Assembly (NCBI GenBank): GCA_963669155.1
Contig: OZ022581.1
Coordinates: 20,802,138 to 20,866,137 of the forward strand
Direction: 5' to 3'
Origin: Arbacia lixula
Taxonomy: Eukaryota; Echinodermata; Echinoidea; Arbacioida; Arbaciidae
Length of the DNA: 64,000 nt
A program made the translations under genes and the position numbers. The notes under the pieces were generated by a model. That model saw only the letters and a list, made by a program, of their open reading frames with translations, had not been told where the DNA came from and ran no database searches. Below, one piece after another: positions 9,110 to 18,164 of this stretch; position 1 is the first letter of the stretch; every line of letters begins with the position of its first letter.

Positions 9110-10538
9110 TCTCTACCCCTTGTAAAGCCGGTGGACTGGGCGTCTTCTACCACGCGGACCGCGCACGCAGCCTCCTCCCAGCCAACACCACCATGCACGC
9201 CCTGGTCGACTCCGCCTTCTACCCAGACAGTTACAATAGGTCCAACTATATGCACATCAGACTTCAGTTCCAGAGGCTATTCAACTTCCACCACCTCACA
9301 GGTAAACCAAGCCGCTCTTCCAATCATCTAGGCCCTGGGAATGAAATGAGCGTTCGAGTCAGATTAATCGCAACTCTTTATAAGAAGTAGCCTAGTTACT
9401 AGGCTATGGGTTCGTCTGAGGGGCCAGAACATCAAGTGGGATGAGGGCGAAGTCTATGTTACCACACATATTTGTTAAGAGACACAGGTGTGTCCAAGCA
9501 CTCCACAGCCTTGTAAGTAGGCTATAAGTCAAAGGGACATTGGGCAGTTTAAAAGGATCCGCAGTTGTGATTGGCCGCATTATGTCTTAATTTTGGATCT
9601 TCAACGAGAGGACTTGAGCCTAAATGTCACGTACTGTGTAAACACTAAGTGAGACCGTCATTTTATTTCATTTTTCCACATAAAGCTAATATAAATATGC
9701 ATTTCAAATAAAAATCGTTAACATAAAAATAATGGTTAGTATATAAGCAAACGTAACAGCATTGAGAACATCGTATTACATATTCTATGTGAAAAATTGT
9801 GAGTGATTTCCTAATCAGTAAAGGACAAAATCAATGCTATACACAATAATTTACTATGTGAAGGTGAGGAAGTATGGAGAAATGATGAACACACATTTTT
9901 TCGTCTTCCCGTGTTCAGGGAGCTTTGACGGAGACTGTGTACGGGCGAAGGAGTCGACGGACCCGGGCAGTGTCTGGCAGTGTATGTTCCCCGAGTACGC
10001 TGCTCGCTTCATCCAAACCCCGCTCTTCATCGCTACCTCCCTGTACAACCCCTGGTCTATGTGGTTCATTCTCGACATGCGGTGCCACCCCCTCGACTGC
10101 CCCGAACTCTCGCCGCTCATGGAGCGCTTCGGCACCGACACCCTCACCAAGCTGCGCGCAGCAGAGCTTCCGAACGTGGATGGTGTATACGTGACGTCAT
10201 GTTACGCCGATGATCTCATTGGACGAGGCTGGGATCACGTGACGATCAGCACGTCCAAAGTGACGCCAAAAGACGCGTTCGGAGCATGGTATTTGAGGCG
10301 AAGTACAGAAGCTTACTATGGCAGCAGCAGCAACGACGACGGTAACGCGACGGTGTCGTCAGTATCCATGGCGAATGACTACTGGTTTATGGATTGTTCC
10401 ACCAGTGCCTTGTGCAATGGGGAGTGCGACTGGAGCAAAGCCACATTTCAACATATTGCAGCGACATTGCAAGGCATGGAAGATTTCTTCATAGGGTCCG
10501 CCAATGTGGTTAACACATCGCTGCCACCTACGCAGTAA
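5819..10538 (+). CDS. membrane-anchored pectin-acetylesterase/NOTUM-family protein, probably catalytically inactive (5 exons)
   Basis: Joined exons 5819-6305, 7291-7518, 8365-8508, 9128-9301 and 9919-10538 give 1653 nt, 550 residues. Every intron is phase 1 with GT/AG ends. Residues 1-68 are an acidic then basic, Ser-rich cytoplasmic tail; a Cys/Trp-rich stretch leads into one hydrophobic segment (about 80-104). Lys/Arg before the segment indicates type II topology. Residues about 147-460 match carbohydrate esterase family 13: FCLDG, SGIGSNSWILHL, YCDGASF, RGARIF, a GSGSGG elbow, MFPEY, TPLF and SCYAD. From memory of the family, the nucleophile Ser aligns with Gly286, the Asp with Asn388 and the His with Asp442; the oxyanion GGGW reads DGQW (177-180). 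Several N-glycosylation sequons fit an extracellular domain. Active relatives deacylate pectin (plants) or remove palmitoleate from Wnt (NOTUM). Here binding without catalysis is more likely. ATG 5819 is chosen as the first before the acidic tail; ATGs at 5828 and 5831 are alternatives. Confidence 0.88.
6306..7290 (+). other. intron 1 of esterase-like gene
   Basis: Phase-1 intron of 985 bases carrying the large (AGT)n array at 6835-7104. The 3' end has a good pyrimidine tract (CCTCCTCCTTCAG). Confidence 0.8.
6835..7104. repeat. (AGT)n microsatellite with internal strand switch
   Basis: About 270 bases of AGT units with GCA/GTA variants. At about 6981-6991 the repeat switches to ACT units and then back through CTAGTACTAG to AGT, so the array is partly self-complementary and can fold on itself. 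Long open frames here in all phases are repeat translations. Confidence 0.97.
7291..7518 (+). CDS. esterase-like gene, coding exon 2
   Basis: 228 bases (76 codons, phase 1 both ends). Encodes residues 163-238: SGIGSNSWILHL, the altered oxyanion segment PDGQWCYN, an NVT glycosylation sequon, and the family motif VVQFHYCDGASF. The plant-type family equivalents of the last motif read YCDGSSF, so this exon ties the protein to the pectin-acetylesterase fold. Confidence 0.88.
7546..7870 (+). mobile_element. MITE family A (TTAA-type), 5' portion
   Basis: Starts TTAA-AGGGATAGGTCACCCTGAA and continues through the internal landmark TTTGTGACGTCATGTGCGAG shared with copies at 14762, 17877, 61180 and 62491. 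The match with the 61180 copy continues past the centre to about 7866 and then stops; the right terminal repeat is missing. Confidence 0.8.
7940..7986. repeat. C-run and (CA)n
   Basis: Homopolymeric C blocks separated by T, ending in a short CA repeat. Confidence 0.95.
8365..8508 (+). CDS. esterase-like gene, coding exon 3 (first half of nucleophile elbow)
   Basis: 144 bases (48 codons, phase 1). Encodes residues 239-286 including YLRGARIF, the conserved helix preceding the elbow, and RIIFSGSG. The exon ends GGA-T|GTAAGT: codon 286 (GGA, 8505-8507) is Gly at the position where active relatives carry the nucleophilic Ser, and codon 287 is completed in exon 4. No alternative in-frame donor nearby would restore a Ser there. 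Confidence 0.88.
8529..8660. repeat. (TG)n and G-run
   Basis: About 130 bases of TG repeat with CG and CTG variants, closing in a run of 13-14 G. Confidence 0.95.
9041..9113 (+). repeat. (CT)n tract acting as polypyrimidine tract of intron 3
   Basis: A 73-base near-pure CT repeat ends 14 bases before the exon 4 acceptor (AG at 9126-9127). The intervening bases are ACCCCTTGTAAAG, a weak acceptor context by themselves, so the microsatellite probably supplies the pyrimidine tract. Confidence 0.9.
9128..9301 (+). CDS. esterase-like gene, coding exon 4
   Basis: 174 bases (58 codons, phase 1). Completes the elbow as GSGSGG and encodes residues 287-344: GLGVFYHADRARSLLP, two sequons (NTT, NRS) and the VDSAF segment that corresponds to the conserved ADSG/ADAG region of relatives. 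The donor is CACAG|GTAAAC. Confidence 0.88.
9302..9918 (+). other. intron 4 of esterase-like gene
   Basis: Phase-1 intron of 617 bases. Bases 9400-9530 resemble one arm of the palindromic element at 12181-12378 (shared GGGATGAGG..AGTCTATGTTACCA and a GACACAGGTGTGTCC block). The rest is AT-rich without recognisable features. Confidence 0.8.
9400..9530. mobile_element. possible fragment of MITE family F
   Basis: Partial and diverged similarity by eye to the right arm of the palindrome at 12181-12378. No terminal repeats are intact, so this is a weak call. Confidence 0.3.
9919..10538 (+). CDS. esterase-like gene, coding exon 5 (terminal)
   Basis: 620 bases ending at TAA 10536-10538; encodes residues 345-550. 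Contains VWQCMFPEY, the strand TPLFIATSLYNPW and SCYADD. In relatives the catalytic Asp lies in YDSW-like context and the catalytic His in SCYAHC-like context; here the codons are AAC (10047-10049, Asn388) and GAT (10209-10211, Asp442). The tail has Cys-rich WFMDCSTSALCNGECDW and ends in SLPPTQ without a second membrane segment. Confidence 0.88.
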
Positions 10539-11248
10539 AACGTATGGCCTTGTCTACGTGCCTTCATGCCAATCTTCTGTGGATTACACCTACATTCATT
10601 TCTCGTGCGCCGAAGGAAAGATATGGAATAGCCTGCTTGAATAAGGCGGTTTTTAAAATGTTAATTTGATATAGAGAGAAGTGTAAAATGTCGATACTGA
10701 GGCTGATGTTCGAATAGACATGATAGATATACAGATTGTTGTATATACCTGTTGACAAATATGGGTTTTTGTTTCACGAAGATGCCTTCTTCGTGGAACA
10801 TCTTTGTTATTGTTTCAGTACATGTATATCAGTTACATATGCACCCACCCCCATCACCACCCCCCCCCCCTCCACAGACACACACACACAAACTCACACG
10901 CTTTATTCAAAATCTTTAGTGACATTTCATTAGAATGTTTTCGTAACACACGGCCAAACTCAGTATCAGGTCATGATTATAATCATATAATTACATAATC
11001 ATTATTTACCGGTGTGAATATGCTGCATGATACCTGTCGTGGCATTCAAGTCGCCTTTTCTTGTCAGTCTTCGAAATATCATCTTAAGTATTTATCATCG
11101 GTATGTACATTGACAAACGACGTCGGGATGTGACAACTCTTTTTGTTATGTCACAGGTTTTCGATGAAATCGCATTGCCATGATTGATATGGTGGCTAAG
11201 GGGTGGGATTGTAGGCTCATATATTTTGTAGCCCATACTGGTCACATT
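10539..11248 (+). other. probable 3' UTR / downstream flank of the esterase-like gene
   Basis: No coding signal after the stop. Holds a C-run plus (CA)n at about 10860-10890 and AT-rich sequence. Whether the transcript ends here or reaches the AATAAA at 11492 cannot be told from sequence. Confidence 0.35.
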
Positions 11249-11311
11249 TTAAAGGTAGCCCGTCCCTTTTGCAGACCTAATTCTAAAAGTTCCCCGACTT
11301 TGTCATCATTT

Positions 11312-11349
<38 letters not shown>

Positions 11350-11654
11350 CTATATAACCTTTCCCTGGAATCGACAAAGCGTAATATTCTGTTTTGAGGA
11401 AATAATCTTTGTAAATTGATCGAGCTTTCTTTTTTCGTACAACGAAAATAGTCGTGATTTCAAATTGTGTCGATGGTCGGCAATCAATTGGAATAAAATC
11501 TCGGTGAAAATAGTTCGATTTTTATTTATTATACGGGAGTTATAGTACCTCTGACCTTAAACTTTCACAGTTGGTATCCTAAAGGTACGTGCTAAATATG
11601 TGAAAACTTTCGCGAGTTTTACAGATGTTTGTAAAAGGGACGAGCCATCTTTAA
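11249..11654. mobile_element. MITE family B (TTAA-type), diverged copy
   Basis: Flanked by TTAA at 11249-11252 and 11651-11654. The left end reads AGGTAGCCCGTCCCTTTTGCA; the right end is its inverse, AAAAGGGACGAGCCATCT. Two other copies lie at 24344-25329 and 39698-40225. A (GA)n block of about 36 bases (11314-11348) has grown inside it. Confidence 0.8.
11492..11497 (+). promoter_or_regulatory. candidate polyadenylation signal AATAAA for the esterase-like gene
   Basis: The first canonical AATAAA I find downstream of the stop, about 950 bases away and inside a MITE copy (11249-11654). A long 3' UTR or a variant signal nearer the stop are both possible. Confidence 0.25.
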
Positions 11655-14262
11655 GCAATGCATTAGGCTACTATGTTATGAAATGTATATTGTATGTGAA
11701 TTTTTGTGTACATGTACATACGTTTGTAATTTGTTTTGATATGTTCCGAAAATATTCCTTAAAGTTTTTGTAGATTACAATTTTATTTAATGGAAAACAG
11801 CAACATTTTGATGCCAAGTTTGTTTGTTATAAGAATAACAAGAAAAAAAAATCACGTTTATATAAATTAGTGTTTGGGGAAAATAATGATATTGTGAATT
11901 TTGTAGACATCGTACTCACTAGCACTGAATGGTATATAACTAAAAAGCAATATAAAAACAAGTCATCAAACTAACCAACACGCATGAATTTTCCAAACAT
12001 TGGATCTTAGTAAAAAGTAGAATTAAGTTGTAAAATAATTCCTCGTAACTTTCCCGTTATCAAAATAACGTTACAGCGTGTATAATTTTCCTCGTTATCT
12101 TTGATTTTCTTACTGCATTAGCATACTAAATTGGAATTAAAAATTAGTAAAAGTTGTTGTTCGAACCGAGACCTAGTATCCTAGGTACCAGGCCGTGAGG
12201 TGCATGGACACAACCCAGTCTGTTAACAACTACATAACAGACTACGCCCTAATGACGTCATAGCCCCCCTGGCTTCTTGGACATGTTGGAGTGAGGATGA
12301 GATTGGGGCATAGTCTGTGTTACCAGACATTGTGGTCAACAGACTGGGTTGTGTCTATGCACCTTACCGCCTTCCTAGGCAGGCCCTGTACTACTGTAAA
12401 TAATCTAATGTAATTGTTGACACGTCTATCGTGTTTGTTGTAAACTAAATTCGCCCATATACGATGTATTTTGTTTTAAGGGTTTTAGGGTTTTGTATCA
12501 AATATTAATTCTGTTATTTGGGTCGTTTGGTGAATAGGGATTTTTCTACTTGTCGTGCATTCCCCATGTTAAACCGTTCATCCTGTCCTATGGTATAACA
12601 ATTGGTGTGTGTAAATTATATAAAAATGTTACATTGTTCGATTTGCAGTGCAACAAACCGTTAAATGTGGCATGCTATGATTATCCTTGAAAATCCGCTA
12701 CTAATAGAGCAAACAATAACTTAAGTGGTATTCTGAAATCCACCAGAGGTGAAAAATTGTTCTCCCTGAGATAAAATGCCCCTAAATTATTCATTGTTAG
12801 CATTCCGGAACAGATCTCTGAAAATATTAGCCACTGTTGATAAGCGTTTGCTGCGTATATCCTGTCTTCTCATGACCAATGACGAACGTCCGTTCATGTC
12901 GTCGTGCATAAATGAGGCCACGTGTTACTTTAAATATTCAAATGATTATGTTACACGTTAACTTGATGAATAAGGTGTCTTCTTCTCGTATTAAAGAAGC
13001 AAAGTCAACATTATCGTGAGTATTGCTATCGAAACAATATTTTTTTTTGCAATCCCTTGTGTCTTCCCAAATGTTTTCTTAAGTGCTTTAAAAAAAAACT
13101 GCGTAAGCACATTTGCATGAAATATTTTTCTTTGTGACTTGTTTGCATAATGTTGTTTATCTTTTATCCTTACGTGTCTTTCGGAACAAGATATAAACGT
13201 TTTTCCTAACTCTCCGACAGTCCGAGATATCTTGATGAGTTCCGTTTCTGTTTTTCGGAAGAGTTCAATGCTGAACAATAATGAAATGGTATAGCGCCCT
13301 CTTAAAGCTCTTTCACTCAGCACTCAAAAATGCACATGAGGCAACTCGACGCTTTGCAAATCTTGTATTTGCAACGGATTTGTTGAATGGTAATAATTTT
13401 AGAAACGATGACATTATTGATTTTTTTTCAAATACGCAATGTAAGTGGATAAAAAAAAACGAAGAAAGAAACCAACAAGAAAAAATACACGATGGTCGCT
13501 TATGGCCATTATTGTCACAGAGATAGAAGGAAAACAACAAATCAGACTTAAAATTAGAATTAGAACTGTTCATTCATTTACAGCCTCAAAAATAGAATTT
13601 GCCTTCGCCTTGATTTACGTAAAGAGCTTCCAGCACAACTCACTGAGCTTCCATGAACACCGATAGATGTTTAACGGTTTTTGTGTTAGAACACAATGCT
13701 CCGAATCAGTACCCGAAGTATTGTTCGTCATTGATCATGGCACTGCGTCGTTTAACTTGTTTTTAATTTTTGCACTATACTTGTAAATTAAATCATTTAG
13801 TCATTTTTTGTTAATGGTATAAACATAAACAATGACATTATTTGTGTCAAAACTAAGGTTGTCTTACATAGGCCCATTGGCCATACTGCTTTGATTATTG
13901 AAATATTAAAGTTGCTAATAACCACGACCGTTCTAGAAGAACTGTCTTCTGTTAAAATGGTGTCAAGTACCATAGTAATCTTATGCATAATATCTCGGAA
14001 TCATGAACTTTAGTATATTCACTGTTACACTGAATTGCCATCTCCATTGTGTTCTAAAGCTTCCATTGATATTCTGTGAAAGTGATCCATTAAACAGCTC
14101 ATGTAAAAGTGGCGGCTTTATTTCTCAGACTGTGATATCGCCCATTTAATTGAATACTGTACTTGCTCTGTTTCATTACCATACTAGCCTCAGGTAGCAC
14201 TGACAACCAAGAAGTAAAAAAAAAATACCTATATTGAAAATTAATGAGAAAAAGGTCAAATA
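11655..14262. other. AT-rich region with no supportable gene
   Basis: Apart from the palindromic element at 12181-12378 I see only AT-rich sequence with many stops on both strands. Open frames of 60-110 codons at 12776-13666 resemble no family I know and overlap one another on opposite strands. Confidence 0.5.
12181..12378. mobile_element. MITE family F, palindromic element
   Basis: Near-perfect long inverted repeat: the left arm contains GTGCATGGACACAACCCAG followed by TCTGTT, and the right arm carries its inverse, AACAGACTGGGTTGTGTCTA. The arms total about 75 bases each with a short centre (CATAGCCCCCCTGGCTTC region). No open frame; a non-autonomous, fold-back-like element. Confidence 0.8.
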
Positions 14263-14390
14263 AGGAGGAGGAGGAGGAGAAGAAGAAGAAGAAGGAGAAG
14301 AAGAAGAAGAAGAAGAAGAAGAAGAAGAAGAAGAAGAAGAAGAAGAAGAAGAAGAAGAAGAAGAAGAAGAAGAAGAAGAAGAAGAAGAAG
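14263..14390. repeat. (GGA)n/(GAA)n microsatellite
   Basis: Purine trinucleotide array starting as GGA units and becoming pure GAA for about 110 bases. Confidence 0.97.
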
Positions 14391-14558
14391 GATGAAGAAA
14401 ATGAAATGAATTAGATGAATATGAAGGAAAAGAAATAGATGAAGACGCTGGCGGCATAGTAATGATGATGAAGACGTCGGCAAGAATAAAAGTATGTGAC
14501 AGGTGCCGAAGCCGATAGACAGAGCTAGCCGCCCGAACTTAGTTGCTGTGTATTTGGC

Positions 14559-14560
14559 GT

Positions 14561-14591
<31 letters not shown>

Positions 14592-14594
14592 GGG
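14559..14594. repeat. (GT)n and G20 run
   Basis: Short GT repeat followed by 20 consecutive G. Confidence 0.95.
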
Positions 14595-14739
14595 AGTCGT
14601 AGGCCCTTCTTCACGAAATAGCTTTTGTCCATCATTATATGTAATATAAATGAATTTGAATGAAGTAAAAACCCTTAATGATGAGTATGATTAATAGATT
14701 TCTGTCCTGATGTTCCGTTTTCGCGGTCACCGAATAAGT

Positions 14740-14761
14740 GGGGGGGGGGGGGGGGGGGGGG
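14740..14761. repeat. G22 homopolymer
   Basis: Uninterrupted G run that directly abuts, and probably replaced, the left terminus of the MITE copy at 14762-15240. Confidence 0.95.
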
Positions 14762-15240
14762 ATAGACAATTTGTTTTTAATAAAAGCAGAAGCATGAAAG
14801 AAATATATAAGTGAAGGTCTGATGAAAATCCGTCAAAGGATAAGAATGTTACGATTGCTTAATATAGTTTGTGACGTCACGTGCGAGGTACCCTCCCGTA
14901 TATTTTACACTCTTTTCTCAAAAGGATAATAATGCATCATTAATTACCTGTGCATCATCATGATTAGACACCCGTTATCACTCACATGCCTCTACGAAAA
15001 GAATTGATTCCTTCATCACAAACAAAAAAAAGGAAAATTGTATGGAATCATATAACACACAGCACAAATTATTGGAGAGCACCTCGCACTTGACGTCACA
15101 AAATCAAAATTTCAAAAGATCATTACTTTTCGTATCCTTTGACGGACTTTCGTCAAACCTTCTCTTATTACATGTATGTTTCTTTCAAGTTTCTGCTGTA
15201 ATTACAACCAACTCAACTTCAGGGTGAACTATCCCTTTAA
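14762..15240. mobile_element. MITE family A, near full-length
   Basis: Palindromic copy: left arm GATGAAAATCCGTCAAAGGA ... GTGACGTCACGTGCGAGG; right arm the inverse, CACCTCGCACTTGACGTCAC ... GACGGACTTTCGTCAAACC; right end TTCAGGGTGAACTATCCCT-TTAA (15237-15240). The extreme left terminal repeat is lost at the G run. Confidence 0.88.
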
Positions 15241-15539
15241 TGTGAACAGACCATCGTCATGTGGAAGGGATCAATGTTGTTTTGTGTGCGTATGTGTGTG
15301 GGGGGTGATACAAATTATGTCTGTGTTGGAAAATAAGATATCTTTCCATGTTCATTAAAGAATTAATAAATTGCTTGATAGCTCTAGGTAGCATATTATG
15401 CGTATACTATAGGCTGGGTTCTAACAAAATAACAATTTTATTGATATGCCTACATCATAATCATTATAATCTGTATCGCCTAATTGCCATATTCAACCGA
15501 CATGACATTATTGAGAGTCAAGTACTGATCGATTCACTC

Positions 15540-16175
15540 GACGATGTGCTATGACAGGCAAGCAATACACGGGCATTGTATGAGAAGCGCCGCGAGGTTG
15601 TTGCATCTCCCTTGCCAAGTAGCTGCATGCACGTACTGCACGATGCTAAATGTAGCTAGCTTGCTTCACGCACAATCACACCCCACGTACCGTAGTACAG
15701 TCGAACTGTACACCAGCGATTCAATTCAACGTTACAAATTGCAAGCGAGAGCGTACCCACGGCTGCCCCGTCTGCATGTGGAATATCAGAGCAGAACTTG
15801 AAGTACTTTTTACTTTGGAGCCAACAATTACAGGTACTACCCATCCATCCTCTCGAACGGATTCTTAAGTACTTCCCGTGGATATTTTTGTTCAGCAGAT
15901 ACACTCCAACGAAATTGTGCCTGCCTTTGAAAAGTGAACTACAAACTTGGCACTGAACGACCTGCACCCTCCTACAAACCGGGGAAGTAGCGGGGTAGAC
16001 ATCCGCTGCGTTCACCCTTATCGCTCTCGTTTGAGCTGAGTGAGAGGCAAACAGGCTCCCGCTGCGCCTGGCTTGAGTTCATTTTGGCTTCAGCATCTGC
16101 TGTTTCACATTTGGGACTAAATTAGCGCCACGTGTAAAGCCAAGTCACATCCACCATGTCATCGTAATGCCAAGT
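15540..16175 (+). promoter_or_regulatory. CpG-richer stretch with a good splice donor; possible promoter/first non-coding exon
   Basis: Locally GC- and CpG-richer than its surroundings (AAGCGCCGCGAGG; GCTCCCGCTGCGCC) and ending in the donor GTAAGT at 16171. No TATA box or coding sequence is evident. If it is a promoter, the next strong plus-strand gene is the TMEM45-like one about 26 kb away, which has a spliced 5' UTR of unknown origin. Speculative. Confidence 0.2.
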
Positions 16176-17576
16176 AAGTTTGTTTTACCACCTGGGGTAA
16201 TACTTGAATTTTATGAGCATGATTGGAGGAACTCTGTTTGGGAAACTTAACTAAAGTAAAATAATGACTTTGTTGAGCCGCCTGTTTCATTGTTGAATAC
16301 AACATTATTCCTTATGTAGGAACTCTTTCTTTATCCTTTCTGTTATAGTGTCACAATGATTCAAGTTGACATGTAAATCTTATTTTTAAAGGACTAGTAC
16401 GTATATTTCATTGATTCCTTTTCTTCTTCAGAGGAGATGGGCAACGCGGAATGTTTTATCATCTTCTTCTTCTTCACCCCTAAATGGTCAAAGAGAATAT
16501 AGGCTTTAAACTTAATCCTGCCATTGAAGCTCAAGTCTTGGGATATAGTTCCACTTCAGTGAATCAAGTTAAGCCCACATGTAGGTCTCCTTGTCAAAAG
16601 CATTTGGCGTTGTGTATGTCACTATTGGGACTTACGGCGGCGCGCACTTGAGTTATTATGATTGAACCATGGCGCTATGATTGACTGAACAGACATTCCT
16701 TCTATGGCATGCATTGCATTGTGCATTCCATGACTAGATGACTGGCTCAACCAGAGCACATATTACATTACACCATTGGTCTTGAGAGATGACCTCACTT
16801 CGGACTTCCTATTGAGTAGTCTGAATCTCAGACCGTCCTTGTAATGGACAGTCTGTTCTTAACTCCCTTGAAAATGAGGAGAAAAGAGGCTTATAACTTT
16901 AAGCAATCTCTGATGAATGTATTGTTTGTTTTGCTGTGCTTTTCATCTCATAAAATTTCCCAAGATGAATTGCCAATCTTCCTAAAATGTGCAATTCCTA
17001 GTAAAATGAAGAGCAGTGAAAGCAATCATCTTAGAGGGTTCAGACTGCACAAGGCAAAATATACCCCTCACAAGTTACAACAGTTCCCTTGTCAACAACT
17101 ATTTGAAGGGTACACATCTAATTCAAATCATAGCTGAGAGCATTTGTCTTATCAGGCTTGAAGAGTTTGTAAAATTGTACTTTTCTCCTGAGATAAAGCT
17201 CGTGTGATGTGGCCTATAATGTACTAATTTATTGTTCCTGGGTTCGTGTGTTTATACATGTAGGTCCTGTGCTATGGTAATTACCAATTTCCCATACTTT
17301 AAGGTGGTGTAATATCCTCTTTTGTAGGCCTACAAATTTGAATATATGATAACAAACAAACAAGAAAAAACTCTGAAAGAACGTCAACATGTAAGAGATG
17401 AATATTTTCTTTTAGTGGGTTATTTTGACTGTCACAATCCAAATTTATGGATTTCTAAATGGGTGGTCAAAAATTATAGTTTGCTACAGTATGCAGACAC
17501 TTACAACTGATGGGTGACAGTGTTATTTGGACTAATCAGCTCAATCCAATTGATACTGTAGTGATGTATCATGTAC
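16176..17576. other. AT-rich non-coding stretch
   Basis: No recognisable gene, RNA or repeat unit seen. The open frame near 16844-17137 lacks splice context and family similarity. Confidence 0.45.
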
Positions 17577-17580
17577 ACCC

Positions 17581-17787
17581 CAGCTCAAAGGAATTGGCAT
17601 AGGGAAAGGGAAAGGGAAGGAGCCGCAGTTTTAAACCGTGGTTTATTTTGTACAGTTCAGCATGAAATGATTTTGAGGCTAAAGCATCGTGTTTCATGCT
17701 CAACTGGACAGAATATACCGCGGTTTAAAACCGAGGCCCCTTCCCTTTCTTCCCTTTCCCTTTCCCTATGCCAATTCCTTTGAGCTG
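17581..17787. mobile_element. MITE family C, copy 1 (palindromic)
   Basis: Termini CAGCTCAAAGGAATTGGCA and its inverse TGCCAATTCCTTTGAGCTG enclose GGGAAA-rich arms, inverted GTTTTAAACCG blocks, and a centre AGCATCGTGTTTCATGCT. About 207 bases, no coding capacity. The second copy, at 22665-22870, shares the whole architecture. Confidence 0.9.
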
Positions 17788-17876
17788 AAATGTATCTTGA
17801 CAAGTTTATGATTAAATGTAATTACAGGAGCGAACAGAATCTGATATTCATAGCTTCAACTTTTCAAGATTTTGCA

Positions 17877-18164
17877 TTTAGAGAGATAGTTCACCCTGAA
17901 ATTAAGTTGGTTTCAATAAAAGCAGACATAGAGAAGAAACATAATAGTGAAGGTCTGATGAAAATCCATCAAAGGATAAGAAAGTTGTGATCTTTTATAG
18001 TTTTGATTTTGTGACATCACATGCGAGGTGTTTTCCCATGATATGTACAATTTTTTTTTAAAGTTATGTCAATTCTCTCTAAAAAAAAGTGTATGTGCAC
18101 ATGTTCCTGTCATGTTTCTGCTTTAATTGAAACTACTAATCTTTAGTGTGAACTATCCCTTTAA
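17877..18164. mobile_element. MITE family A copy
   Basis: Left end TTTA-GAGAGATAGTTCACCCTGAA, internal TTTTGTGACATCACATGCGAG, right end GTGAACTATCCCT-TTAA (18161-18164). Shorter than the 14762 copy because most of the right arm interior is deleted. Confidence 0.85.

Larger units (their letters stand above)
8509..9127 (+). other. intron 3 of esterase-like gene
   Basis: Phase-1 intron of 619 bases with strong donor GTAAGT. It begins with a (TG)n/G-run block and ends in a long (CT)n tract directly before the acceptor. Confidence 0.85.
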
